A stretch of DNA of 61,801 nt from CAZMVU01 sp964569295 (GCA_964569295.1 CAZMVU010000006.1:1-61801), one strand, 5' to 3'. Counted from the stretch's first letter, positions 21,765 through 30,744 are shown. Numbers and translations: made by a program. The notes: generated by a model from the letters alone, not told the origin.

Positions 21765-22844
21765 CTATGGTGCGCTTAATCGGGCCAGTGCTTCATCGGC
21801 CATCGAGGCTACCACGGGGTGATCGCCCTGTGCGGCTTCGAGATAGAGGGCGCGGGCGCGCCCCGGATCATTCAACTCATCGCAATACTTGTCCCCGAGG
21901 TACAGATTGACCTGCGCCCGCGCCACGGGATGCGTGCACTGGTCCCGCACTGCCTCGAGCAAGGCCACCTCCCCGTTATCGGCGGCCGCGGCTTCGCGTA
22001 CGATCCGCTGCATCTTGTTCAAGGCGAGTTGCGCGATCTGCTGGCCAGGGTTCTGCGCGACGATCTGCTCGAGTTTGTCGAAGGCATCCGCGCCCGATTC
22101 CTCCAGCGCATCCACGGTGCGCAGCGCAAGGAATTCGTTCTCCCACTCTTCGACCAGCAATTCGAAGCGCTCAATGCTCTCGGAATCCGACCGGAAGACA
22201 TGCCCGAATTGGTTGCGCAGCTTCATGTACTCTTTGAAGGCGAGTTCGTAGCGGTGCAGATCCTCGAAGGTGAGCGATGCCAACTTCAACTGGGCGCGCC
22301 CGGCGAGTTCATGGTCCGGATGCTGGTTGACAGCTTCCTGTAAAACTTGCAACGCGGCCATGTAATCGCCTTGCTCCTCGAGCGTGTCCGCCTGCGCGAT
22401 GGCCTGGCCCATGGGGTCATCGGCCGGCAACTCGCCGGCAGGAGCACCGTTGTCTTGGGGTGCGGCGACGCGCGCCTGGCCGGATGGATTATCCTGTGTA
22501 GGGGGAGAAAGTCCGAGAGGTTGGTGCGTATACAATGCCAGGCCAAGTGCCAGCGCGGCAGCGCCCGCAAACACCGGCGCCCCCCACGTGGTGACCCTTT
22601 GTGAGATACGGTTTGGCTCAACGCTGTGGTCAATTCGCTGGCGGATAAGCGCCGGGAAATGCGGTGGCGGGTCCGGGGTTGGCTTCCTCGGGACCATGCC
22701 CACCAGCCGGCGCATGGCGTGATATTCAGCGCGGCAGCGCTCACAGCGTGCCAAGTGAATTTCAAGGGCTTCCTGATCGTCTGGCTCCAACGGCTCATAG
22801 ATGGCCACGGCCATCAGCACACGAACACGTCTACACCCTGGCAT
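21765..22844 (-). CDS. Zinc-finger anti-sigma factor with TPR-rich periplasmic domain
   Basis: A 359-residue single-pass membrane protein. Residues 1-40 contain a zinc-finger anti-sigma (ZAS) motif: C4, then H29-x3-C33-x2-C36. A transmembrane helix lies at about 88-105. The outer domain (about 145-359) is helical, with tetratricopeptide-like repeats such as EEQGDYMAALQVLQEAVNQH. The ZAS domain would hold the sigma factor encoded just upstream, and the TPR domain would sense a partner or envelope state. It sits between the sigma gene and gspE in the same direction, so feedback from the secretion machine is plausible (inference). AAAGG precedes the ATG by about ten bases. Confidence 0.82.
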   Translation of the reverse strand: MPGCRRVRVLMAVAIYEPLEPDDQEALEIHLARCERCRAEYHAMRRLVGMVPRKPTPDPPPHFPALIRQRIDHSVEPNRISQRVTTWGAPVFAGAAALALGLALYTHQPLGLSPPTQDNPSGQARVAAPQDNGAPAGELPADDPMGQAIAQADTLEEQGDYMAALQVLQEAVNQHPDHELAGRAQLKLASLTFEDLHRYELAFKEYMKLRNQFGHVFRSDSESIERFELLVEEWENEFLALRTVDALEESGADAFDKLEQIVAQNPGQQIAQLALNKMQRIVREAAAADNGEVALLEAVRDQCTHPVARAQVNLYLGDKYCDELNDPGRARALYLEAAQGDHPVVASMADEALARLSAP

Positions 22845-22944
22845 ATGTCCGACCTTTCACCAATCGCATCCGCTGTCTCTCCATGTGCGCTTGGCCTGCA
22901 GCGGCCTAACAACCAAAATCAGCTTGCCGCCCGCCCCGCGCCTG

Positions 22945-23526
22945 TTACACGTTCTCATGCAGGTCGGCCAACTCCACACGCATTTTCTTCAACGCGCGGA
23001 ACAAATGCACCTTCACGCTGCCCACGGTACAGCCCAATTCCTCGGCAATCTCGGCCAGGGCCATGCCCTCGTAGTGGCGCAACATAAACACCGTACTTTG
23101 CGTCGGCGACAACTTCACCAGCGCACTGCGCACGCGTTCGTCGATTTCCTTGGCATGTACCGCTCTGTCAGTCGACATGGTCCATGGCTCGACCGGCGCC
23201 CCTTCCGTGGCCTGCTGGAATGTTTCATCCAATGGATCCTGGCGCCGGCGCTTTCTCCGCCGCAGGTGATCGATCGCCTGATTGCGCGTCAGCCGCAACA
23301 ACCACGGCAAGAAACCACCCGTCGGCCGCCAAGAGCCGATCTTTCGATAGGCCTTCAGAAAGGCGTCCTGCGCCACATCCAGCGCGTCTTCGCGATTCCC
23401 GGTCAACCGGTAGGCCACCGCGTACACACGCCCATGGAACCGGCGCACCATCTCATCGAAAGCGTAATCGTCACCCTTCTGGAGGGCAAGCGCCAAATCT
23501 TTGTCGGCCCGGGCCGCATACTCCAT
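22945..23526 (-). CDS. ECF-type RNA polymerase sigma factor
   Basis: A 193-residue group IV sigma factor. Start ATG 23526 has AGGA about eight bases upstream; the longer frame is not supported. Region 2 includes GNREDALDVAQDAFLKAY, which is close to the core-binding and -10 recognition helices. Region 4 carries the helix-turn-helix LAEIAEELGCTVGSVKVHLFRALKKMR for -35 recognition. It has no sigma region 3. The anti-sigma gene follows after 100 bases. It heads the secretion block, which is its probable regulon together with its own operon. Confidence 0.93.
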   Translation of the reverse strand: MEYAARADKDLALALQKGDDYAFDEMVRRFHGRVYAVAYRLTGNREDALDVAQDAFLKAYRKIGSWRPTGGFLPWLLRLTRNQAIDHLRRRKRRRQDPLDETFQQATEGAPVEPWTMSTDRAVHAKEIDERVRSALVKLSPTQSTVFMLRHYEGMALAEIAEELGCTVGSVKVHLFRALKKMRVELADLHENV

Positions 23527-23816
23527 ATCGGCGTCCTGTTTCTGGTGAGATAACGAGTTCACGATTGGAAAGGTTAACCTTGTTGGTAACACATACACAC
23601 GGCCGCACTGTTCCCTTACATCCAGTATATATCATGCCACAAACGTTGCAGTTCCACGGCATCCCCGCGCGTGGCCTGCCGCGCGTAAACCGGCGCCCAT
23701 CATGCCCGCCTCGAGGAGGCGCCATGGGCGGCTGGTTGCGTGCGTGCCGGCCCTGTGCGTATACTCCGCGAAAGCGCTCGAATTTCACAATGAGGCAATG
23801 AAGGGGCACACCCATT

Positions 23817-24749
23817 ATGCACGCACCTGCACGAGAAGTCTCGGTGCTTCTCATCGACAACGATGCACATTCACGTGCAACCATACGTGAATACCTGGCC
23901 CGCGCGCATTTCGAGGTGCGCACGGCCATGACGGGCTGGGAAGCCCTCAAGCGGCTAAACGACAGCCCGGTGGACCTTGTCATCGCCTCGAGCCAAATGG
24001 AAAATGCTGACGGCGCCCCGGTGCGCGAAAAGTTTGTGATGCACCCGGAATCCCGCGAAATTCCGTTCATTTATCTCGTGGAGAAGGACCAGCCGGAATC
24101 GACTGTGAAGGCCTTGCGCGGCGGTGTGGACGACATCATCGAGCGTCCCGTGGACCCGGTTGTACTGGTGGCGCATGTGCAGGCCACCCTCGCCCGCCGC
24201 GAAGCATACCTGCGCATGGTGCGCGTCGACCCGCTGACACGTGTGCTCAACCGCCCCACCTTCCTACAGGAAATGCATGACGAACTGACCCGTGCCGCGC
24301 GCTATCAGCGGCCGGGCAGCGCCTTGTACTTGGACATGGATGACTTCGCGCACATCAACACAGAGTTCGGCTACGAGATGGGCGACCTCCTGCTCACCTG
24401 CGTGGCCGGCGTCATCCTGACAAAAGTGCGCAACAGCGATATCGCCGGCCGGCTTGCCGGCGAAAAATTCATCCTCTACCTGCCTGAGACATCCGCCGAG
24501 GGCGCGCAGCGTCTCGCGGAACGCATCCAGGAGCGCGTGGCCGCCGTGAGCGACGGCATTGTCGGAGTACAACTCGGTTTCACCAGCGTCGTCGTGGATG
24601 TGCCGGCCGGCGGATTCGAAGCAAAGGCTCTCCTGGACCAGTGCGCTGTAACCATGAAGACCGCCAAGGCCGGGCAACGCGGGGGCATCTTCATTTGTTC
24701 CGGCGCCCAGACCGAGATGGGCGATGCCCGTCCGGAATCCTCGGCATAG
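23817..24749 (+). CDS. Degenerate receiver plus degenerate GGDEF protein with intact I-site
   Basis: A 310-residue cytoplasmic protein. The receiver domain (about 8-128) keeps D14 but has N15, then Ser58 where the phosphorylated Asp should be, and Arg110 in place of the conserved Lys. The GGDEF domain (about 135-300) has AGEKF (214-218) instead of GGDEF or GGEEF, so it is unlikely to make c-di-GMP. An I-site motif RNSD (205-208) lies exactly five residues upstream, as in product-inhibited cyclases, so it may bind c-di-GMP. The likely role is a non-enzymatic effector or receptor (inference). It starts divergently from the ECF sigma gene and is followed after 36 bases by a small membrane protein gene. 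Confidence 0.82.
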   Translation: MHAPAREVSVLLIDNDAHSRATIREYLARAHFEVRTAMTGWEALKRLNDSPVDLVIASSQMENADGAPVREKFVMHPESREIPFIYLVEKDQPESTVKALRGGVDDIIERPVDPVVLVAHVQATLARREAYLRMVRVDPLTRVLNRPTFLQEMHDELTRAARYQRPGSALYLDMDDFAHINTEFGYEMGDLLLTCVAGVILTKVRNSDIAGRLAGEKFILYLPETSAEGAQRLAERIQERVAAVSDGIVGVQLGFTSVVVDVPAGGFEAKALLDQCAVTMKTAKAGQRGGIFICSGAQTEMGDARPESSA

Positions 24750-24785
24750 CCGTGGACGCCCCGCCATTGCTGAAAAAGGAATACC

Positions 24786-25055
24786 ATGACGGCCCCACAG
24801 CCACCCGGCGCCCCCCAGTTCGAACGGGACCCGTATCCGAAGATGATCATTGCGGTCATCGTGGTCACCGTGCTGCTGTTTTTCGTCGTCATGGGACTGG
24901 TCGTGTATGACTTGGCAACGCGTGCACAAGAGGAGCCGGTGGATACCACGGCGCCCTTCATACCCGAGGACAATCCCCCGCCCGGCGCACCAATGCCGGA
25001 GAACGCGCCGGTCACGCCGCGAGAATCACCACCCGTACCGGACACCGGCGGCTGA
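24786..25055 (+). CDS. Small single-pass membrane protein with proline-rich tail
   Basis: An 89-residue protein I do not recognise. A Pro-rich N-terminus is followed by one transmembrane helix (about 20-42, IIAVIVVTVLLFFVVMGLVV) and a Pro- and Glu-rich, disordered tail. AAAAAGGA precedes the ATG. It probably forms an operon with the degenerate GGDEF gene 36 bases upstream, so it may anchor or partner that protein (inference). Its composition, rather than homology, supports it being a real gene. Confidence 0.6.
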   Translation: MTAPQPPGAPQFERDPYPKMIIAVIVVTVLLFFVVMGLVVYDLATRAQEEPVDTTAPFIPEDNPPPGAPMPENAPVTPRESPPVPDTGG

Positions 25056-25063
25056 AGCACCCG

Positions 25064-26035
25064 CTATTCGAGGGCCATACGGGCCGCCCCCAGGGCAACG
25101 GCATAGTCGCCGAGCCGGGCGGGCACCAGTTGCACATTGTGCCGCAGCATGGGCATGGCATGCTCCTCGATACCGCGCTGGACCTCCGCCAGGTACACTG
25201 ATTCCATCGCCTCGACCAAGCCACCGCCAAGCACGACGGCCTCGGGACTGACCAGGTTGATGGCGTTCGCCACCGCAATACCCGTGTAGAAAGCGGCCTT
25301 GCGCACCACCGCCTCGACCTGCTGGTCCCCCGCCTCGATGGCTTTGGCGAGCGCACCGCTACGAATCTTGCGCAGGTCCGTACCGCAGTGCGCGCAGATG
25401 TAGGGGGCGTCGCCGCGTGCCGCCAGGGCCCCCACTTCCTTCGCAATGGCAAGCCGGGACGCAATCGCCTCGAGACAACCGCGTTTGCCACACCCGCACA
25501 GCGGGCCGTCAACCGCCAGCGTCATATGCCCAATCTCCCCTGCGGAACCGGAGAAGCCATGCAGCAGTGCGCCGTCCACAATGAGCCCCGCACCGATGCC
25601 TGTCCCCGGAAACACACCCAAGACATTCTTGCAAGTGCTGATCTCACCGAAGGCCCATTCGCCGTAAGTACCGGCATTGACATCGTTCTCGATCACCGCC
25701 GGTACATTGTAGCGCTCGCTCAGCATCTTCCCGAGGCAAAACTCTTTCCAACCGAGATTCGGCGTATCGATGACAACCCCGCGCGCACGGTCTGTAGGGC
25801 CCGGCGCACCGGCGCCAATGGCTTGCAACGCACCTTCCCCGGCAGACTCGATAGCCGTATCAATGACGCGAAAGAGCCGCTCTTCGGTGGACTCCTTCTG
25901 GTTCTTGCCGATAGTTCGCTTGCGGCAACTGCCCAGCTCTTTGAATTCATGGTCAAACACGACGGCCATCGTTTTTGTGCCGCCGATATCCAGACCGATG
26001 ACATGGTCCCCAGGGTTCAAAGCAACAACCATCAT
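25064..26035 (-). CDS. ROK-family sugar kinase
   Basis: A 323-residue cytoplasmic kinase of the ROK family (glucokinase or related hexose kinases, some ROK proteins are regulators). The ATP-phosphate loop is DIGGTKTMAV near 15-25. The ROK signature includes GEIGHMTL and the zinc site CGCGKRGCLEA, with C-x-C-x4-C and the preceding His. ENDVNAGTYGEW supplies the catalytic Asp. There is no N-terminal DNA-binding domain, so it is a kinase rather than a NagC/XylR-type regulator. Two adjacent ATGs (26035 and 26032) are possible starts; GGGAG is better placed for the second. An extra CAHCG segment near 213-217 is unusual. Exact sugar unknown. Confidence 0.88.
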   Translation of the reverse strand: MMVVALNPGDHVIGLDIGGTKTMAVVFDHEFKELGSCRKRTIGKNQKESTEERLFRVIDTAIESAGEGALQAIGAGAPGPTDRARGVVIDTPNLGWKEFCLGKMLSERYNVPAVIENDVNAGTYGEWAFGEISTCKNVLGVFPGTGIGAGLIVDGALLHGFSGSAGEIGHMTLAVDGPLCGCGKRGCLEAIASRLAIAKEVGALAARGDAPYICAHCGTDLRKIRSGALAKAIEAGDQQVEAVVRKAAFYTGIAVANAINLVSPEAVVLGGGLVEAMESVYLAEVQRGIEEHAMPMLRHNVQLVPARLGDYAVALGAARMALE

Positions 26036-26084
26036 GGGCTCCCGTGGTTCTGTGTCGTTGTGCGCGGCAACTCGGGACGACGAT

Positions 26085-26900
26085 CTATGCCTTGTGCCAG
26101 GCTGCCTGCCAGTTATCGAATCCCTGCTTCATGTGCGGGGCGGGGTTGTCCGGATGGTTTTCGTATTCCATCACGGTCGGTCCGTTAAACCCTTGCGCTT
26201 TCAACACCTTGCAAAAACGCACGAGATCGAGATCGCCTTCACCCAGCGTTTGCTCCTTGCCTCCATGCACCCAGTCTTTGAGGTGCAACGAGATGAGGCG
26301 GTCTCCCAGAGCAGCCGCCGTTTCATCCGGCTTTTCACCCGAGCGGATGCAGTGTCCCGTGTCGAGGCAGGCGCCCACGAGCGCGCTGCGCCCCTCGACA
26401 GCATCCAAGGTATCGCTCACCTTGTCATAGCGCGCGTTTGGGCCATGGTTGTGCAGGGCAATCTTGAGTCCGAATTCCTCGCACAAGGCCTCGACGCTGT
26501 CGAAGCCCTCGGGGGCGACATCCGCGGTAAGCACCTCCACACCAAGGGCCTTGGCGAACTCGAATTTCTTGCGGTTTGCGGCAGCATCCGCACCGAAGCC
26601 CTCGACACCGTAGCAAGGCACTTTGATGCCGGATTCCGCAAGCATCGCCTTGACCTGTGGAAAGTCGGGATGGGTGGCGTCGGGCGGGAAGTGCACGGAG
26701 CAGAACTCCATGGTGTCGAGGCCGATGCTCTTCAATTGCTCAATAGCCCCTGCCAGATCGAAGTTGCGAAACGAATAGCTCTGCGCGCCAACATCAAGGC
26801 CGTTCCCGGCGGCAAAACCAAAACGCGACAGGCCGGCAGCGGCCATGGCAATGGCGGTGGTTTCAAAAAAGCGGCGGCGGGTAATGGCTTTAGACTGCAC
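26085..26900 (-). CDS. Tat-exported sugar isomerase/epimerase-like TIM-barrel protein
   Basis: A 271-residue protein of the xylose isomerase-like TIM-barrel family (AP endonuclease 2 fold). The start is GTG 26900, preceded by GGAGGG. The N-terminus is a twin-arginine signal, TRRRFFETTAIAMAAAGLS, so it is folded in the cytoplasm and exported. Metal-binding acidic and His residues of the barrel can be seen at MEFCSVHFP, LALHNHGPN (IALHNH), CLDTGH and ISLHLKDW. Substrate is unknown. Proteins of this type are common in sugar-degrading bacteria beside dehydrogenases. Here it is followed by a ROK kinase, which may act on a related sugar (inference). Confidence 0.8.
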   Translation of the reverse strand: MQSKAITRRRFFETTAIAMAAAGLSRFGFAAGNGLDVGAQSYSFRNFDLAGAIEQLKSIGLDTMEFCSVHFPPDATHPDFPQVKAMLAESGIKVPCYGVEGFGADAAANRKKFEFAKALGVEVLTADVAPEGFDSVEALCEEFGLKIALHNHGPNARYDKVSDTLDAVEGRSALVGACLDTGHCIRSGEKPDETAAALGDRLISLHLKDWVHGGKEQTLGEGDLDLVRFCKVLKAQGFNGPTVMEYENHPDNPAPHMKQGFDNWQAAWHKA

Positions 26901-27167
26901 GGGGTTCCCTCCTCATGGTTACATTGCGGATGATTACGGGCACTATTATAGGCGTTCGTGCAGCACGATGCACGGTCTGATTCCCCAACCCGCCAGCCCC
27001 ACCGGGATCAAAGCAAGCGCTCCCATGCCCCAACGGATCGAACCCGCAACTATTGTGGCCACTACAGCCCCTCAGACAAGGAGGGCGTCACGTACACCAT
27101 CCTTATGGCTGCCGGCCCTCACCCCCGGAAACGTGTAAAGGCACAGGCAGCCTTTGCCAACGCCGCG

Positions 27168-28427
27168 TCACTCCGCAGCCGCAGGCTTCCCTGTCCCGTT
27201 TGTGTCCTCGGCATCCGAAGTGTCATCTTCAGCGGGAGGGCTGCCGGGCTCTTCCCCCTTTTCATCATCGGACGCCTCTTCCTCGGCGTCTTCAGGCTCA
27301 CGGGCCTCGCGCTTGGCGGCGGACTTTGCTTTTCTAACCGCCTTGAGGCGCCGCTCCGTGGTGTCGATATGGGCCTGCAAACGTTTGGCCACATCGCCCC
27401 CCGCCGCGAACGCAGCGCCCATGGCGGTATCGAAAAGATCGCTCTCGGTAACATACCACCCTTTTTGGCCCGCCACCTGCATGCGCGTAACCACAAGGCG
27501 CCCAAGCGCGGCAGGTTTGTCGCTGCCGGGGACCTCGAACGCGACCTCGAACAAACGCGACTCCCCTTTATCACCGATCTCATCCGCCTCATCCGGCTCA
27601 TCCGGCTCATCCGCCTCATCCGCCTCATCTTCACTGGTCAAAGGCGTGACCTGCGGGCTGATCTCAAGCCCATCGAATACAATCCCGATGGCTTTGGCAT
27701 ACGAGCGGACTTCCTCTTGGTAGATTTCGCGGTGTTCGCGTTCGTGGCGCGCCCACGCTTTCGCCTGTTCCGCATCCGGCGCCAGCAATTCACGCATCAT
27801 GTCAATATCGAACGCCGCAAGATAGTCCACAAACGCGTTAGCGCAACGTCCTGGCTCGGACCGGGCCTCGGCCAGTGCCTTTTGCTGCTCCGCCTCGACA
27901 GCCGCGCGCCACTCGGAAGCCTGTTGTTCCTGGAGGTCTGCTGCTTTTTCCGCAATTTCAGGCTCGGCCTGTTTGGCGGCATCGAGGTAGTCGGGCAGCA
28001 GTTCGTTGCCCCAGAGATACCAGCCGCCATCGCCACGCTTGAGGGTAACCGTTTTGTTCAGGTTGAGTTTGGCGGAGGGACTGCGCACCGCCACGTCGAC
28101 AGTGGCCAGATCGTCCTCAATTTCCGGTTCGTCAAAGGTGAGGTCCGGATCGAGAGCGGCGGCCTGGGGGCCAATCAAGGCAAACATGGTAAGGACCTGC
28201 TCACGCACCTGATCATCGAATTCCTCGAATTCCCGGCGCACGTCGGCCGCAGGGTGAAACGCCGCCACCACGCCCTCGGCATTGCCCTGGCTGAGCTGTT
28301 CTATAAGGTTGCGTACGGCCTGTTCCGGGGTGGCGCTCTGGGCACCGGCAACGCCATTTGCCACCAAGAGCAATGCCAGAACAGGCAGCGCTTGGCAGCT
28401 CCACAAGTTGGGCATGCGACCTACCAT
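27168..28427 (-). CDS. Acidic secreted protein of unknown function
   Basis: A 419-residue exported protein with a signal peptide (cleavage near GVAGAQ, about residue 29). The segment about 30-125 (PEQAVRNLIEQLSQGNAEGVVAAFHP) resembles NTF2-like DUF4878-type domains of exported proteins, but only loosely. A helical part (about 145-190) is followed by an acidic Asp-Glu-Ala-Pro repeat at about 265-283, a further folded part, and a Lys/Glu-rich, disordered C-terminal tail of about 60 residues. AGGAGG lies ten bases before the ATG. No catalytic motif is visible. Confidence 0.62.
   Translation of the reverse strand: MVGRMPNLWSCQALPVLALLLVANGVAGAQSATPEQAVRNLIEQLSQGNAEGVVAAFHPAADVRREFEEFDDQVREQVLTMFALIGPQAAALDPDLTFDEPEIEDDLATVDVAVRSPSAKLNLNKTVTLKRGDGGWYLWGNELLPDYLDAAKQAEPEIAEKAADLQEQQASEWRAAVEAEQQKALAEARSEPGRCANAFVDYLAAFDIDMMRELLAPDAEQAKAWARHEREHREIYQEEVRSYAKAIGIVFDGLEISPQVTPLTSEDEADEADEPDEPDEADEIGDKGESRLFEVAFEVPGSDKPAALGRLVVTRMQVAGQKGWYVTESDLFDTAMGAAFAAGGDVAKRLQAHIDTTERRLKAVRKAKSAAKREAREPEDAEEEASDDEKGEEPGSPPAEDDTSDAEDTNGTGKPAAAE
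27579..27629 (-). repeat. Nine-bp tandem repeat encoding Asp-Glu-Ala/Pro
   Basis: About five and a half copies of CTCATCCGS (S = C or G, plus strand) inside the acidic secreted protein gene. Each copy adds Asp-Glu-Ala or Asp-Glu-Pro in frame, so copy-number change would alter only the length of the acidic linker. Confidence 0.9.
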
Positions 28428-28535
28428 AATTGAATATCCTCCTTCTCAACGCGCAACGGCGTCGGCTGCACCGCGTATATGTACGAACAAAACAACGCTT
28501 TCCGCGCGTACCGGGTTGGCGCAGGGCCAAAGAAT

Positions 28536-29186
28536 TTACGGCCGGGCGGCGTTTCGAATCTCGCCGATGGCCCTGCAGCGGGCGCTAATCGCCTTCCAGG
28601 CGCGGGCGGCGATGTCGTCTTTCTTGGCGATCCACGTGCCCCCAACCGCAGCAACCTCCGGCAGGGCCAGGTAGCCCGCCAGATTGTCGGCGTTTACGCC
28701 TCCTGTCGGCATGAAGCGCACACCCGTGTGCCGATAGGGCCCGGCGATCGCCTTGATCATCGCGGCGCCGCCCAGCGCCCCGGCCGGGAAAAACTTGAGC
28801 GTATAACAGCCCAAGGCGAGCCCTGCTTCGATATCCGAGGGGGTCATGATGCCCGGGATGAAGGGCAGACCCAGTTCGTTGGCACGCCGGACCACAGCCG
28901 GGTTGAGACCGGGGGCAACAGCGAATTGCGCGCCGGCGGCGTGGGCGGCTTCCAGGTTCTCGATCGTAAGCACGGTACCTGCGCCAACAAGCAACTCCGG
29001 CCGTTCGCGGGTCAGCCGTTCAATCACGGCGCCCGCCGCCTCGGTGCGGAAGGTGATCTCCGCGATAGGCAGCCCGCCGGCAATAAGTGCATCGGCCAGA
29101 GGAAGCGCGGAAGCTTCCGATTCAATGGCGATAACCGGGGCAACGGCGTATTGCTGAATCGCCGCAAACACGTCGTTCATTGGCAT
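28536..29186 (-). CDS. eda: 2-dehydro-3-deoxyphosphogluconate (KDPG) / 4-hydroxy-2-oxoglutarate aldolase
   Basis: A 216-residue class I aldolase of the Entner-Doudoroff or hexuronate pathway, splitting KDPG into pyruvate and glyceraldehyde 3-phosphate. The start is ATG 29186 because AGGAGG (29199-29194) lies seven bases upstream; an ATG seven codons earlier lies before that site. GGLPIAEITFRT holds catalytic Glu43, and YTLKFFPA holds the Schiff-base Lys131. The C-terminal phosphate-binding segment MPTGGVN is present. Its length is normal. No edd or KDG kinase lies in the window, so the pathway partner is elsewhere. Confidence 0.92.
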   Translation of the reverse strand: MPMNDVFAAIQQYAVAPVIAIESEASALPLADALIAGGLPIAEITFRTEAAGAVIERLTRERPELLVGAGTVLTIENLEAAHAAGAQFAVAPGLNPAVVRRANELGLPFIPGIMTPSDIEAGLALGCYTLKFFPAGALGGAAMIKAIAGPYRHTGVRFMPTGGVNADNLAGYLALPEVAAVGGTWIAKKDDIAARAWKAISARCRAIGEIRNAARP

Positions 29187-29269
29187 AGGTGCATCCTCCT
29201 GGTTCATGAGTTGCGCCTACTCTAGCATATGGCAGGGCCGCTGTGCTGCCCCGGTGCGCCCCTGCTTGT

Positions 29270-29275
29270 TATAAT
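29270..29275 (+). promoter_or_regulatory. Consensus -10 box TATAAT just before the 29283 start codon
   Basis: A perfect TATAAT ends seven bases before ATG 29283, which places the expected transcription start at or one to two bases before the ATG, suggesting a leaderless mRNA. No good -35 box and no Shine-Dalgarno site are visible. Confidence 0.45.
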
Positions 29276-29282
29276 GCGCCTC

Positions 29283-29873
29283 ATGAACAAACGACACCCG
29301 AAATACGTGCGCCGGCGCATCTTGACGATCCTCTACGAGTGCTACATGCATAACCCGCTCGAGATGCTGGGACCGGACATCTTCATAGATGAGCAGGGTA
29401 TGACGCGCGCGGATCTCGTGCCCAATATCCATTACCTGGCAGACCGGGGGCTCGTCGAATTGATGATCGGCTACAACCCCGCCCTCTTCGCCAGCGCGCG
29501 TATCCGGCCGGACGGCATCGACCTTGTCGAAAACCGCTACGCATTTAACCTGCGTTTTCCGCCAGCCCCGGGCGCCGAGGAAGAAGCGGTGGCAGAAGTC
29601 CCCATGCTCGTGGAAGACCTCGTGAATCAGGCGGAACTGTCGCCACTGGACGGCGAAGGCCGCCGTGCCCTTCTGCAGGACGTGGCGTTCCTGCGCGAGG
29701 AGATCGCCCGGCCTGTACACCGGTGGCGCAAGGAGGTGGTCGATACGGTGCTGGCCTGGATAGCGGCGCCATTCACCGAGCCGGCGCACATACTTCCCGC
29801 GTTGCCCAAGCTACACCACGCCCTCGATGACGCGTGGGACGAAGAGAAAACTGGTCAAGGTGAAAACTTGTAG
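29283..29873 (+). CDS. Uncharacterised protein with winged-helix-like N-terminus
   Basis: A 196-residue soluble protein I do not recognise. The N-terminus is basic (MNKRHPKYVRRRILTILYECY) and then reads as a helix-turn-helix-like segment (LGPDIFIDEQGMTRADLVPNIHYLADRGLVEL), which resembles the wing of a DNA-binding domain. The C-terminal half is helical and charged. No signal peptide or membrane segment is visible. Earlier in-frame starts exist, but ATG 29283 sits directly after the TATAAT box. Confidence 0.55.
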   Translation: MNKRHPKYVRRRILTILYECYMHNPLEMLGPDIFIDEQGMTRADLVPNIHYLADRGLVELMIGYNPALFASARIRPDGIDLVENRYAFNLRFPPAPGAEEEAVAEVPMLVEDLVNQAELSPLDGEGRRALLQDVAFLREEIARPVHRWRKEVVDTVLAWIAAPFTEPAHILPALPKLHHALDDAWDEEKTGQGENL

Positions 29874-29895
29874 GTCCGGCGTATCGCGGCATCGT

Positions 29896-30744
29896 TTACT
29901 GGATCTGGTCGAGAAAGAGATCGATGTTTGCGCGATTGCCGCGCAGCTCTGCCACTACCTCATCCACCTGGTTAGCGCTGAAACCGATCATTTCGGCGGC
30001 CTCAGCCGGGAACTCGGGTGCGCAGCCGTTGCTTGATTCCCCGAGTTCTGCGGGATACGTAAGATGGTTGGCGAGACTGGTGAGTGCGGCCAGCACGGGA
30101 TCGATCACCGCCTTGTGCGGGGCGTGGTGCAAGCGTATGGCCTCGACAACGGCCTCGGGCAGGTTCCAGTGTTCCGCGAGAAGGCGGCCGGCCTCCGCAT
30201 GGTCCAAGCTGAAACAGTCCTGTTCGACCTCGATAATCGGGCGCTTTTCCGTGTGCGCCTGATGGGCCGCGTCACGAAACTCCGCCGGGTAAAGCAGGTC
30301 GAATACGACTTTGCCGATATCGTGCAAGAGGGCCGCCTCGAACGCCCCCTCGCATTCAAGACAAAGACGCTCGCTCATGTAGTCGGCCGCCATCGCAGCC
30401 CCCAACGAATGACGCCACAGCTGGGTCCGGTCGAAGTCCGGATGGCCTGTCGGGAAGGTGCGAAACGCGGTGGCAGTGAGTGTGATATTACGCACCTCGA
30501 TAAAACCGAGCACCACAATGGCTTGGGGCACCGTCTTGATCTGCCGGTGAAAGCCGTAGTACGCCGAATTAACCAGCCGGAGCAAGGTTGCCGAAAGGCT
30601 CTGGTCCGCTGCAATGTGCTCGCCCAAGTCCAGGGCGGAAGAGTTTGGGTCGGCCGCCGTATGCAGAATCTTGCCCAATACAGCTGGCAAGGTGGGCAGA
30701 TCATGGATTCTGGCGATAGCGTCGCGCGGGTTTGGGTGTTCCAC
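29896..30744 (-). CDS. HDOD domain signalling protein
   Basis: A 282-residue protein consisting of one HDOD domain (about 10-205), a relative of the HD phosphohydrolases that lacks most metal ligands and usually acts as a protein-interaction module in signalling. Typical sequences are LPTLPAVLGKIL at the start, LLRLVNSAYYGF and VLGFIEVRNITL. The GTG start is at 30744, with GAGGAGA upstream at a long spacing of about 12 bases. A helical tail follows. A role in c-di-GMP or stress signalling is only an inference from the family. Confidence 0.85.
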   Translation of the reverse strand: MEHPNPRDAIARIHDLPTLPAVLGKILHTAADPNSSALDLGEHIAADQSLSATLLRLVNSAYYGFHRQIKTVPQAIVVLGFIEVRNITLTATAFRTFPTGHPDFDRTQLWRHSLGAAMAADYMSERLCLECEGAFEAALLHDIGKVVFDLLYPAEFRDAAHQAHTEKRPIIEVEQDCFSLDHAEAGRLLAEHWNLPEAVVEAIRLHHAPHKAVIDPVLAALTSLANHLTYPAELGESSNGCAPEFPAEAAEMIGFSANQVDEVVAELRGNRANIDLFLDQIQ

